DNA of 64,000 bases from contig JAPOOG010000071.1 of NCBI GenBank assembly GCA_026713545.1, forward strand, positions 35,466 through 99,465, given 5' to 3'. The translations under genes and the position numbers were made by a program. Source of the stretch: Bryobacterales bacterium. Lineage in GTDB: Bacteria > Acidobacteriota > Terriglobia > Bryobacterales > UBA6623. Of this stretch, positions 8,390 to 16,749 are shown piece after piece (the stretch's first letter is position 1; every line of letters begins with the position of its first letter). The notes under the pieces are model-generated. The model ran no database searches. It was given only the letters and a program-made list of their open reading frames with translations, and was not told where the DNA came from.

Positions 8390-9697
8390 TCAACTGAACA
8401 CCTCTTGGATAACTTGACCATGATCGGTGATGGGCACGGGCCGCTTGCCGGCATATAGGACCTTCGCCGGATCAATATTCAGTGCGGCGTGAATGGTAGC
8501 GTGCAAGTCAGGCACTTCGATCGCCGGGGTAACAGCCGTTTTGCCGAGTTCATCGGTTTCTCCGACGACTTGGCCCGTGCGCAGCCCGCCGCCGGCCAGC
8601 AAGCAACTGAATGCCAGCGATTGGTGACCCCGTCCGCCTTGACTGTCGAACTCGGTCGGGCGGCCGAACTCGGTCGATACAACGATCAGGGTGCGGTCGA
8701 GCTGCTTGTGTTTCTCGAGATCCTGAATCAAGGCCGCCAAGCCCCGGTCGAGATCCCGAATGAGCAGATGTTGTTTCAGAATTCCTTGCTGATGAACGTC
8801 CCATCCTGAACCGTTGAGGAAGTTCAGGTTGAACGAGACCTCGACGAAACGCACCCCGGCGCCGACGAGACGGCGCGCCAGCAGGCATCGCTGCCCGAAT
8901 TCACCTCCGTAGGCCTCGCGCAACGAACTCGACTCTTCCGCCAGATTGAACACCGACATAAAGCGCTGTCCCGCCATGCGAAAGCCCTGCTCGTTGACAT
9001 CGATTTGCGATTGGACGGTGGGGTCGGCGGCATGATCGCGACGCAACCGGTTGCGCAGCGTTCCCAGAAGCATCTCGCGCCGCTGCTGTCGGCGGCGATC
9101 GACATCCGGGGCGCGGGTCAGTCCGCCCGGGCCGGTTTCGGTCTGCGTCAGGTAGACATAGCCGTGTCCGGCACCCAGGAAGCCGGGGTCGCGCATGATG
9201 TTGGGGTACCCCATGACCACGTAGGCCGGCACTTCGTCCGATTTCGTGCCCAGCTCGTGGGAAACGACCGAGCCGATGGATGGATATTGCAGCGTCCCGC
9301 TCGGCTTGCGGCCGGTGTGCATCAAGTTGGAAGCCGCGCCGTGCGGGCCAACCAGGTCGTGGCTGACCGTCCGCAGGATGACGCAACGGTCCAGGAGATT
9401 CGCCGTTCTCGACAGATGCTCGGCGACCCGCACCCCTTGCACGGCTGTCGGAATCGAATCGTAGTAAGAGCCCGGCATATTGCGCCCGGCGTCACCACGA
9501 CGCTTGGGATCGAAGGTGTCGATGTGGCCGGCGCCGCCGCCGAGCCAGATCATGATGCAGGCATCCGCCTTGCCGCCAGGAAGGTGCTCACCCCGGTCAG
9601 CACCCGCCGCCGCGATGCTGACTCCCAGACCCATGCCTGCGCCGGCCATGGCCGTTGTCTTGATCAGATCCCGTCGTGTGCCTTTCCAACTTGTCAT
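8390..9697 (-). CDS. DUF1501 protein with Tat signal
   Basis: 435 residues from the ATG at 9697, chosen because it places a twin-arginine signal at the start (GTRRDLIKTTAMAG). DUF1501 proteins are sulfatase-like exported proteins found nearly always beside DUF1549/DUF1553 proteins, as here. Seen: WLGGGAGHIDTFDPK near the start, the HDLVGPHGAASNLMHTGRKP segment, FVEVSFN, and TLIVVSTEFGRP, all hallmarks of the family. Their reaction has not been established to my knowledge. It is the middle gene of the operon: 20 nt after the DUF1549 gene and 8 nt before the amidohydrolase. Confidence 0.88.
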   Translation of the reverse strand: MTSWKGTRRDLIKTTAMAGAGMGLGVSIAAAGADRGEHLPGGKADACIMIWLGGGAGHIDTFDPKRRGDAGRNMPGSYYDSIPTAVQGVRVAEHLSRTANLLDRCVILRTVSHDLVGPHGAASNLMHTGRKPSGTLQYPSIGSVVSHELGTKSDEVPAYVVMGYPNIMRDPGFLGAGHGYVYLTQTETGPGGLTRAPDVDRRRQQRREMLLGTLRNRLRRDHAADPTVQSQIDVNEQGFRMAGQRFMSVFNLAEESSSLREAYGGEFGQRCLLARRLVGAGVRFVEVSFNLNFLNGSGWDVHQQGILKQHLLIRDLDRGLAALIQDLEKHKQLDRTLIVVSTEFGRPTEFDSQGGRGHQSLAFSCLLAGGGLRTGQVVGETDELGKTAVTPAIEVPDLHATIHAALNIDPAKVLYAGKRPVPITDHGQVIQEVFS

Positions 9698-9717
9698 GGC
9701 GTGGTCCTGTTGTCGAG

Positions 9718-12375
9718 TCAAGGAACGAGCATGAACTCCGGTGTGTTCACCAAAGCCCAAATCACGTCCTCGTAGCGTTCACGGAAGGCCGGTTGTAGAG
9801 CCTCTGTCGGCACGTCACCCATCCGTACTAGACGTTCTTCCTGCATGCGGATCAGATTGGACTCCTCGGACATGTGGTTGGCCCAAGAAACTCGTTGATC
9901 CGTTTTCTTCGACGGATCGACGTCTGACAGCGTGATGCCGTGGACCCTGCGGTCATTGTAAGTGGGCTGCAGGTAGTCCGCGAAGACGTTCGTTTCATCC
10001 CTGGTAGGCGGACGAGAAAGGAGCCGCAGACAGGTCTCGTGGACCAGTTCGTGCAGCGGCCGGTCTTCGAGAGCCAGCCGGGTGAACCCACTGTCGTCGG
10101 AGAGCCGCGCGATGCGGGTACCCATCGGGCCGTTCGCCAGCATGAGCGTTTGCATCGGCGAAGGCCCGTCGTCGCGAACGGTGGCCGGATCCTGGCGCGC
10201 CTGACGCCACCCAAAGGTCGTCAGCACGTCTACCAGGGCCTGAGCCCTCGGCAAGGCCAGGGACGGACGATCACGCTCGTTCGACAACGCCGTCATTTCC
10301 CAGGCACGTTGCGGCGTCCCCATATTCACAAACTGATTCAGCGGACGGTCACCCAACGGATTTAGATTCAACTCCTCGCAATCGAGACTCTTGCCCGCCG
10401 CCACATGGAGCGAATCGACCAACTGCTCGGCGCTCAACCGTCTACGTACGGGACCGGCGAAAAGGCCGCCCCGCCCATTCTCCGCCGCGGCGGCTGCCGG
10501 ATCGGGCTTGCGTTGATAGACATGCGACGAAAAGATCAGATGAGCGAGGCGTTTGAGGTCGTAGCCGCTTTCGAGAAACCGCCGCGCCAGATACCGCAGC
10601 AGTTCGGGCTGCGAGACTTCCGCTTCCGACCAATCATGCACCGGCTCCACCAAGCCACGTCCCAGATAGCGCTTCCAGACGCGGTTGACCACGACCTGGG
10701 CAAAGCGCTCGTTCTGCGGGTCGACCATCACGCTCGCTAATCGACGGCGGCTCGCCACCGACGTATGACTCGGCGGTTCGGCGACGACGGAAGCTCCGCT
10801 CAGATCCTGGAACGGCCAGTGCGGATCAATCCGCTCGCCCGGCTTGAGCGAGATCTGAACGAACGGTTTGCGCGCCCCCTCGCGGACCGGAACGGTGCTG
10901 GCCTCGGGAAGCTCGATCGGTTCCCCAGCGAGCAACGCGGCGGTGCTGAACAGATCCTTCTGTTTGAAGGGATGAAACGGCGCATCGTGGCAGCGGGCGC
11001 ACGACAACTTCTGTCCGAGAAACGCCTGGGAAAGAATGTCGGCCTTCGCAGCCATCGGAGCGTCGTTCAGGCTGGCCATCGCGAAGCCCCGCGGCGCGCC
11101 CTTGTAGAGGCTCCCCTCCATTTCAATCAGCTCCGTCACGATGCGGTCGAACGGCAAATCATCGCTGAACGCCTGATGCAGCCACCATCGAAACGGACCG
11201 CTGTTGTTCAAGTCCGGCTTCAGGATGCTGGGATTCTCGGCCAGAACATCCTGCCAGTAGGGAATCCAGTGGTCGGCCCAGCCTGGATGGTTCAAAAGAC
11301 GCTCGATGGCTCGCTGTCTTCGCAGCGCGGGCGGGTCCTCAAGAAAGGCGCGAATCTCATCCGCCGTGGGGATGGCTCCGATCACATCGAGCGACAGCCG
11401 GCGCAGAAACGCAAGGTCGTTCGTGAGAGCCAGCGGCCGGACAGCGGCTTGTTCGAGTTTTGCCTGAACGAACCTGTCGATGTCGTTATGGACCGATTCT
11501 TCCGACGAAACCACGGGCACCTCAATCGGAGCACGGGTTGCGAGCCATGCGCGCACTCGACGATGCCGTTCCGCCCAAGCAGCCTCGACGGAGTCATCGA
11601 TCGCCCGGCGGCGCCGCCTGTCTCCCTGGATATGGCGGGCAACACTGTTGGCCTCGTAGGCTTCCCAGCCTGCGTTGGTCAAGAAAGGCGTTTCGGCTCC
11701 GCCAAGCAATCGGTCGAGCGAACCATCGCGGGAGTAGCTCAACGACAATTCCGCCGGATCGGGAATCAGCCCAAAGCCACCGATCAGTGCGACCAGAGTG
11801 AAGCGGTGCTCACGGCCATCGAGCTCCACGGTCAGCAGCGCGTCCTGATGGGGAACACTCGCCGGACGGAGAGGCGGTTTCACGAACTCGGGCGGCGGAG
11901 GCAAATCGTCGTTGCTCGAGCGGTTCGGCTTCTGGCGTTTGGTGGTCGCGAGGACCTTCCCGTCCAGTGCAAAGCGAGCCGCCCCCTTTGATCGAAGCCG
12001 GAACCGATAGCTCCCGGCCGGCAGGGCGGCATGCATGTCCGCCTTCAGGGCGAACGGCTCGGAGTAATCCAACGGCAGAGCATTTTTCGAGAACTTGGCC
12101 GGCAAGCGGGGAAAGCCAAACGCAGACTCGGTGTAGCGGAATGTCGGGGTCAATCCGGACAGATCGATGTCGCGGGCCTTGTGGTGCACGTATCTCTTGT
12201 TCCACCCTGCCTGGGCCTCTTCGGGGGTCGGCGGCGGAGGAGGGGGCAGATTCTCATAGATCTCGACAACAACAGGTCCCGCTTGTTCCAAGGATGGATC
12301 GAGCATGGGTCCCGCGATCAGGACCAGGGGCACGGCGAGGGAGAGCAACAGTCCACGCCGAACCAACGGAGGCAT
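9718..12375 (-). CDS. DUF1549/DUF1553 exported protein with CxxCH motif
   Basis: 885 residues from the ATG at 12375, which starts a signal peptide (LVRRGLLLSLAVPLVLIAG); an upstream in-frame ATG at 12414 is possible. Residues 60-230 hold a beta-rich, PA14-like region. DUF1549 spans about 295-500 and contains LGQKLSCARCHDAPFHPF with a CxxCH heme-type motif at 459-463. DUF1553 fills about 590-850 (VVNRVWKRYLGRGLVEPVHD, YQRKPDP, NGRGGLF, MLANGP). The family is exported and co-occurs with DUF1501; a redox role is suggested by the CxxCH but is unproven. It heads the DUF1549 - DUF1501 - amidohydrolase operon. Confidence 0.87.
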   Translation of the reverse strand: MPPLVRRGLLLSLAVPLVLIAGPMLDPSLEQAGPVVVEIYENLPPPPPPTPEEAQAGWNKRYVHHKARDIDLSGLTPTFRYTESAFGFPRLPAKFSKNALPLDYSEPFALKADMHAALPAGSYRFRLRSKGAARFALDGKVLATTKRQKPNRSSNDDLPPPPEFVKPPLRPASVPHQDALLTVELDGREHRFTLVALIGGFGLIPDPAELSLSYSRDGSLDRLLGGAETPFLTNAGWEAYEANSVARHIQGDRRRRRAIDDSVEAAWAERHRRVRAWLATRAPIEVPVVSSEESVHNDIDRFVQAKLEQAAVRPLALTNDLAFLRRLSLDVIGAIPTADEIRAFLEDPPALRRQRAIERLLNHPGWADHWIPYWQDVLAENPSILKPDLNNSGPFRWWLHQAFSDDLPFDRIVTELIEMEGSLYKGAPRGFAMASLNDAPMAAKADILSQAFLGQKLSCARCHDAPFHPFKQKDLFSTAALLAGEPIELPEASTVPVREGARKPFVQISLKPGERIDPHWPFQDLSGASVVAEPPSHTSVASRRRLASVMVDPQNERFAQVVVNRVWKRYLGRGLVEPVHDWSEAEVSQPELLRYLARRFLESGYDLKRLAHLIFSSHVYQRKPDPAAAAAENGRGGLFAGPVRRRLSAEQLVDSLHVAAGKSLDCEELNLNPLGDRPLNQFVNMGTPQRAWEMTALSNERDRPSLALPRAQALVDVLTTFGWRQARQDPATVRDDGPSPMQTLMLANGPMGTRIARLSDDSGFTRLALEDRPLHELVHETCLRLLSRPPTRDETNVFADYLQPTYNDRRVHGITLSDVDPSKKTDQRVSWANHMSEESNLIRMQEERLVRMGDVPTEALQPAFRERYEDVIWALVNTPEFMLVP

Positions 12376-12995
12376 GCGGTTCAGCGTGCTTTCACCTGGA
12401 TATTGACAGTCCATCAAAGGATCTCCCGGCCGGGTTGCGGTCACACACCTCCCGACGCCATTCGTAGATATGATGCCCCAACGGGCGGCCGACTTCAACG
12501 TGGGCCATGAGATTTCCTTTCCGATGAAGATGCGCAGCCCGACCACCCGGCGCGGCACTCACCGCGGAGGCATCGGCTCCCGGCAGGCGCTGGCTTGTCA
12601 AACACCTTGTCGACGCAATACAGAATGGTCCCCTTTCTCGGCATGGTTTCATTTGGCGTTGGCCGCAGCGGAACGAGCACGGAGAGCAACCGGAGCTGCT
12701 GCCAACGGCTTTCGTCGTGATGCCCACCCAGAACCGCAGACAGTGCTTGAACACTGGCTCCGGGGCACCCCCACCCCCGGGAAATTGTGGGAAATTCCGG
12801 GTAGACAAGCCGTGACTGTGCAACAAGATTGCCGCGCCATGCCGCGCCATGCCACGCGAACGTGCGCAGGGAAGCAGTAACTGGGCGGCAGGCGCGGCGG
12901 TCCGGGCGGCGGTTTTTTTGGTGGTGCGGCCCTTGCGCGACCACGGGGAACCGAACGGCCATAGAGGCTGTGATTCGTGTCTTGTGTCTCGTGAC
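12376..12995. other. Gene-poor region upstream of the DUF1549 gene
   Basis: About 620 bp with no frame I can assign. It must hold the promoter of the DUF1549 operon. A short tandem duplication (GCCGCGCCAT twice, about 12830-12850) and purine/pyrimidine-skewed tracts (CCCCCACCCCCGGG near 12770) are the only patterns seen. Confidence 0.5.
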
Positions 12996-13041
12996 CTTCA
13001 CGCACTTCGCCCCCCCCACGTTGTGAGACATGCCCGCAAGG
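12996..13041. repeat. Partial copy (right end) of the dispersed palindromic element
   Basis: Matches the last about 45 bp of the full elements at 13779-13960, 26373-26566 and 43685-43868: CACGCACTTCGCC, then CCCACGTTGTGAGACATGC. Only the right terminal inverted repeat and its inner flank are present, so it is a truncated relic. Confidence 0.55.
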
Positions 13042-13110
13042 ATTCGTGCCTCGCTATCGTCATGCTACGCCGGCCGGGGTTGAAAAAAAAGACTGAAGGG
13101 CTTCAGTACC
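13012..13110. repeat. Direct repeat, unit 1 (about 99 bp)
   Basis: This stretch and 13222-13320 are the same unit with few differences. Both carry the right end of the palindromic element, then GATTCGTGCCTCGCTATCGT, a GC tract, an A-run and ACTGAAGGGCTTCAGTACC. The two units are 210 bp apart, start to start. Confidence 0.75.
13083..13107 (-). terminator. Intrinsic terminator-like hairpin, minus strand (unit 1)
   Basis: On the minus strand the sequence ACTGAAGCCCTTCAGT forms a 7-bp stem with a 2-nt loop, followed by C and a run of eight T. This is a rho-independent terminator shape for transcripts moving toward lower coordinates. The stem is only moderately GC-rich. Confidence 0.5.
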
Positions 13111-13169
13111 CCAATGCATTGATTCGTATTTCGTGTCTCGTGATTCGTGAAAAACCTTACCGGTCGAGT

Positions 13170-13242
13170 TGCCGGCGCGGGCGGCTCGCGCCTCGTCCCG
13201 CCAGCCCTCTCCCGCACGCCGCCTCGCCACTTGGTGAGACGT
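13170..13242. repeat. Partial copy (right part) of the dispersed palindromic element
   Basis: The segment GGCTCGCGCCTCGTCC, CCAGCCCTCTC and GCCTCGCCACTTGGTGAGAC follows the order of the right half of the full elements, ending in a degenerate right terminal repeat (GTTCAGGCC in place of ATGCAGG). The left half is missing. Confidence 0.55.
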
Positions 13243-13320
13243 TCAGGCCAGGATTCGTGCCTCGCTATCGTCACGCTACGCCGGGCGGGGCGGAAAAAAA
13301 GACTGAAGGGCTTCAGTACC
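13222..13320. repeat. Direct repeat, unit 2 (about 99 bp)
   Basis: Second unit of the duplicated block described at 13012-13110, with the same order of parts and the same hairpin at its end. Differences are single-base changes and one or two bases of A-run length. Confidence 0.75.
13294..13317 (-). terminator. Intrinsic terminator-like hairpin, minus strand (unit 2)
   Basis: Same ACTGAAG/CTTCAGT stem as unit 1, followed on the minus strand by C and seven T. Two such hairpins in series would insulate the DUF1549 operon from transcription coming from the right. Confidence 0.5.
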
Positions 13321-13506
13321 TTTTTCCCTTCGCCATCTGCCCGGCTCACCCGGGGAACCTCTCCCATTGCGCCGACAGCTTGTCAACAGACGTTGACGGC
13401 GGACTGCATATTGTGTGCATGATTGTTCATCCGGCATCCAGCTCCGCCTGTCGACACCCTCACCTGCAAGGTCCCGGCCATTCTGTTTACAAGCGGCGCC
13501 TCCCGC

Positions 13507-13620
13507 GATGCGCCGTTCGCGAGCAAGCGTTGGCGGATCGTTTTCGGTTCGGCCGCGGACCCATCCGAGACGCCTTGCGCGTGTTCGAAGAAGAAGGCTT
13601 GATCGAACGCCGTAAAAAGA
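13507..13620 (+). pseudogene. Remnant of a GntR-family regulator (winged-helix part)
   Basis: One frame reads AVREQALADRFRFGRGPIRD followed by ALRVFEEEGLIERR. This is the recognition helix and wing of a GntR/FadR-type DNA-binding domain (family pattern: REQ.LA..F.VSRGPIREAL..LE.EGL). No start codon with a ribosome binding site lies before it, the first helix is absent, and no ligand-binding domain follows, since the frame stops about 20 codons later. It is therefore a fragment. The intact gene may once have regulated the dioxygenase-symporter-sialidase cluster that begins 350 bp downstream. Confidence 0.6.
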
Positions 13621-13778
13621 GGGAATCCGACTGCACCGGCCCGAAAAACTACTACAATCGCACATCCGAAGAGGGAGACAACTTCTGATCGAGAGGGTGC
13701 TCGAACTTGAACTTGCGATAATTCAATAGGAGTGCTACCGGGTCCCCGGTCGTGGAGAAGGCTCCTCGACACGGAGCT

Positions 13779-13960
13779 AACCTGCATTGCTCACCACAAG
13801 ACGGCCGGAGCACACGATACGACCGCCATGACTTCGTTGCGCTTGCTTGCCGTGCTCGATGTACTGTTCATGTACACCTGCGCGCGCCAAGCGGCTCGCG
13901 TCTCGTCCTGCCGGCCTTCTCACGCACTTCGCCTCGCCACGTGGTGAGAAAAGCAGGCTA
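13779..13960. repeat. Dispersed palindromic element, full copy A
   Basis: 182 bp. Ends are inverted repeats: left AACCTGCATTGCTCACCAC, right GTGGTGAGAAAAGCAGGCT (17 of 20 paired). The interior is shared with copies B and C: ACGATACGACCGCC, CTTGCCGTGCTCGATGTAC, a small hairpin around GTACTGTTCATGTAC, GCGCGCCAAGCGGCTCGCG and CACGCACTTCGCCTCGCCAC. No open frame of its own, so not a gene; MITE-like or REP/BIME-like. It ends exactly where the ribosome binding site of the dioxygenase gene begins. Confidence 0.8.
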
Positions 13961-13978
13961 AGGAGGATCAGAACATTG
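13961..13978 (+). promoter_or_regulatory. Ribosome binding site that fixes a TTG start
   Basis: A perfect AGGAGG at 13961-13966 stands 9 nt before TTG at 13976. This decides the start of the dioxygenase gene: the only upstream in-frame ATG (13847) lies inside repeat copy A and would add 43 residues unlike the family. Confidence 0.75.
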
Positions 13979-14872
13979 ACCACGGAAGTGACGGAACCAT
14001 CTTCCGCAGCTTTGCGCAGAGGGGTGCGAAACGTCCTGGAGATCGTCGACGACATCAGGAAGAACGGCTACAGCGTGGTGGACGACGTGATACCGGCGGA
14101 GCGTGTCGGAGAGATTCGGCGCGAGGTCGTGGAGGCTCAGCGCGTTCATCACGAGGAGGCCGAGGCCGAGCTGGCGAAGATCCGGTCGCGCGGTCACCGC
14201 GTTGGCGTCCAGGGCGTCGCGGGGCTCAAGCAGGCGATCAACGCCACGCAGTGTTTCGCGCCGTACCTGGCCGACGAGCGTATTCTCGGGGTGGTCGAAA
14301 CATTCTTCGGGGACTTCGCGCGTATCTCGTGCACCGACTGCGTGATCAACCAGCCCGGCAACGGCCGCGGGTACTGGCACGCCGATTGGCCCTTCAACGG
14401 GACGAACTCGACGCACGTCAAGGCGCCGTATGCGGACGCGATGATGCACCTTTCGTCCATCTGGATGCTGACGCATTTCGGTCCTGATAATGGAGGCACG
14501 TTCGTCTTGCCACGCAGTCACCGCTTCAACAACAATCCCGCGACCGGCAAGGTAGCCGGCATCGACCAGGACGCGCCGAACCCGGATGAGCGGCAGGTGA
14601 CGGGTTCGGCAGGAAGCGTACTCGTTTACGACAGCCGACTGTGGCACGCCGTTGCTCCGAACCGGAGCGAGGAATCCCGGGTTGCTCTGGTCGTCAGATA
14701 CGCGCCCTGGTGGTTGAATCTGACGCCCACGATGCGGGGCACCCCCGACCATGAGCGCATGGTCCTGGAAACGGGCGGCAAGAACTATGATTCGATTCCC
14801 ATTCGTCGTGACGTGTTCGAACGGCTGCCGGACAAGGTGAAACCGCTCTATCGTCACTGGGTCCTAGACTGA
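13976..14872 (+). CDS. Phytanoyl-CoA dioxygenase (PhyH) family, Fe(II)/2-oxoglutarate enzyme
   Basis: 298 residues with the TTG start. No signal peptide. The Fe(II) facial triad is visible as HAD in YWHADWPF (H135, D137) and the distal His in SRLWHAVAPN (H224), with an Arg in the following NRSEESR for 2-oxoglutarate. The segment GGTFVLPRSHR is typical of the PhyH family. These enzymes hydroxylate small molecules or acyl chains using O2 and 2-oxoglutarate; the substrate cannot be read. The symporter gene starts 15 nt after its stop, so the two are co-transcribed and the symporter may import the substrate. Confidence 0.87.
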   Translation: MTTEVTEPSSAALRRGVRNVLEIVDDIRKNGYSVVDDVIPAERVGEIRREVVEAQRVHHEEAEAELAKIRSRGHRVGVQGVAGLKQAINATQCFAPYLADERILGVVETFFGDFARISCTDCVINQPGNGRGYWHADWPFNGTNSTHVKAPYADAMMHLSSIWMLTHFGPDNGGTFVLPRSHRFNNNPATGKVAGIDQDAPNPDERQVTGSAGSVLVYDSRLWHAVAPNRSEESRVALVVRYAPWWLNLTPTMRGTPDHERMVLETGGKNYDSIPIRRDVFERLPDKVKPLYRHWVLD

Positions 14873-14887
14873 GTTTTCCGGCGGGCC

Positions 14888-16390
14888 ATGTCGCCTCTCG
14901 ACTACGTTGTCATCGCCGTTTACGTGACCGGAGTCACGCTTGTCGGGCTGGCCGCGTCCCGGCGCAAGCAGTCGTCCGTCAGCGAGTACTTCCTCGGGAA
15001 CCGCCGCGTGCCGTGGCTGGCGGCCTCGGCATCGATGATCGCCACCGGCATCAGCGCGAAGAGCCTGATCGGTTTGCCGGGGCTCTCGTATACGAAAGAC
15101 CTCACCTACCTTCAGATGTACCTCGTGCTGCCCCTGGCGGCTTTGATCGCGGCGACGCTGTTTCTTCCGTTCTACAGCCGCATCAAGATCACCTCCGCGT
15201 ACGAATACCTGGGGCGGCGCTTCGGTCCGGGGGTGCAGTCCTACGCGAGCTTGATCTTTCAGATCGAGACGGCACTGATTCTGGGGACGGTCATCGCCGC
15301 GCCGAGCCTGGTGATGTCGGAGGCCACGGGCATCTCGTACAACGCCGCGGTGGCGATCCTGCTGCTGGCCACGCTGCTGTATACGTCCATCGGGGGCATG
15401 CGGGCCGTGATCTGGACCGACGTCGTTCAGTTCTTCGTCTTCGCCGCCGTACCGGCCGGCCTGTTGCTGTACACGGTTTCCACCGCGGAAGGCGGGCTGC
15501 CCGCTCTCATCGAAACCGCAGCCGCGCACGACAAGCTGCGGGCGTTCAATTTCTCTTTCGACTTCACCGCAGAGATCACGTTCTGGGCGGCGCTGGTCAG
15601 CATGCTGTTCTGGCACACCGGCAACCAGAGCGTGAACCAGGTGTTGATTCAACGCTATATGACGACGCCCTCTCAGAGGGACAGCCGCCGAACGATTCTG
15701 CTGAGCAGCGTGGGAATCCTCGGCTTGTGGATCCTGTTCCTGCTGGTTGGAATCCTGCTTTATTCGCACAACACGATGTATCCGGGAAGCGTCCCGCCGG
15801 ACACACCGCCGGATCGAGTATTCACGGCCTTCGTCATGTCCGTCATGCCGACGGGGCTGAAAGGGGCTTTCATCGCGGCCGCGTTCGCGGCGGGCATGTC
15901 GACGCTGAGCTCGATGTTGAACTCGATGGGCACGGTGACCCTGGTGGACGTGTGGCAACTTCATTTTTCCGACGGCGCGAGCGAGCGGGTCTGGATTCGC
16001 CGCGCCCGTCAGTTGACTCTGTTATGGGGTGTGTTCAGTTTCGTTTCCGCTCTGTTCGTTCTCCGGTTCGGAACCGTCATCACGGCCGGCATCGCACTGG
16101 GCAGCATAATCACCGGCGCTCTGTTGGGCATGTTTCTCATCGGCATCTTTGTCAAGCGGGCCGGCGCGGTCGCAGCGCTGACCGGCTCGATTCTCGGCAT
16201 GGCCAGCGTCGTGGCCGTCATGGCCGTTTCGGAAATCTCGTGGTCGTGGTACTGCGGCATCGGTACGGTCATGACGTTCGTTGCGGGATACGTGAGCAGC
16301 TTGTTTGTTCCGGTGAGCATCTGCTCGGACGACCTATGCTACGAGGCGCTTCGCGGCTCGGGTGCAACGAGACGGCAAGCCGGAGAGTGA
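14888..16390 (+). CDS. Sodium:solute symporter (SSS family)
   Basis: 500 residues with about 13 hydrophobic segments starting at residue 4 (YVVIAVYVTGVTLVGLAASR). SSS/SLC5 hallmarks are visible: YFLGNRRVPWLAASASMIAT near the start, the GGMRAVIWTDVVQF segment, and AAFAAGMSTLSSMLNSM in the centre. It uses the sodium gradient to import a small solute. Sialic acid, sugars, amino acids and carboxylates are all possible. A sialic acid or sugar substrate would agree with the sialidase-like genes downstream, but this is inference. Confidence 0.9.
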   Translation: MSPLDYVVIAVYVTGVTLVGLAASRRKQSSVSEYFLGNRRVPWLAASASMIATGISAKSLIGLPGLSYTKDLTYLQMYLVLPLAALIAATLFLPFYSRIKITSAYEYLGRRFGPGVQSYASLIFQIETALILGTVIAAPSLVMSEATGISYNAAVAILLLATLLYTSIGGMRAVIWTDVVQFFVFAAVPAGLLLYTVSTAEGGLPALIETAAAHDKLRAFNFSFDFTAEITFWAALVSMLFWHTGNQSVNQVLIQRYMTTPSQRDSRRTILLSSVGILGLWILFLLVGILLYSHNTMYPGSVPPDTPPDRVFTAFVMSVMPTGLKGAFIAAAFAAGMSTLSSMLNSMGTVTLVDVWQLHFSDGASERVWIRRARQLTLLWGVFSFVSALFVLRFGTVITAGIALGSIITGALLGMFLIGIFVKRAGAVAALTGSILGMASVVAVMAVSEISWSWYCGIGTVMTFVAGYVSSLFVPVSICSDDLCYEALRGSGATRRQAGE

Positions 16391-16530
16391 TGACCATGAG
16401 AGTCATCCAAACCGCCCATAGGTGACAGCACGGGTCAGGAAGCGATCAGCATCGCGTAACACTAATCGGACAATGCCTCGAACCCCGGGCATTCCCCATG
16501 CGCCATGTGAAAGCGGAGGAAATGCCCTGA

Positions 16531-16749
16531 ATGTCGCGCCTCCGGTTCTATTCGCGCGGAAGCCGAAATGACGCGAACGTCACGAAGATTCCCGCTGAAG
16601 GATGTAACTCCGGGGACAATGGCCACTTCGGCTGGCCGATGGCCATTATGATCGACGATACTCTGACGGTGAGCCACACACCGGACTTCCCCACCGGGCC
16701 GGCGGAGGTTCAAGCGCTCATCAATGTTGTCGGGCAGGGCGCGGCATGA
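16531..16749 (+). pseudogene. Fragment of a sialidase-like protein C-terminus
   Basis: A 72-codon frame whose residues (GSRNDA..., HFGWPMAIMIDD, DFPTGPAEV) line up without gaps with a second fragment at 20068-20277: over 33 residues about 13 are identical, including GSR, HFG.P.A..ID and F-P-x-GP. Neither piece has a full protein around it. An in-frame stop sits just before the ATG, and the frame ends in a 4-nt overlap (ATGA) with the next sialidase gene. A short expressed ORF cannot be excluded, as GGAGG lies about 12 nt upstream, but a relic of a duplicated BNR protein fits better. The rest of 16391-16745 shows no gene. Confidence 0.5.

Noticed and set aside
12996..13960. CRISPR-like array in the repeat-rich region
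   Set aside because: Repeats are 99 bp or partial elements with no regular 25-40 bp repeat/spacer pattern and no cas genes.
13847..13975. ATG start of the dioxygenase gene at 13847
   Set aside because: Lies in repeat copy A and has no ribosome binding site; TTG at 13976 has AGGAGG at the right distance.
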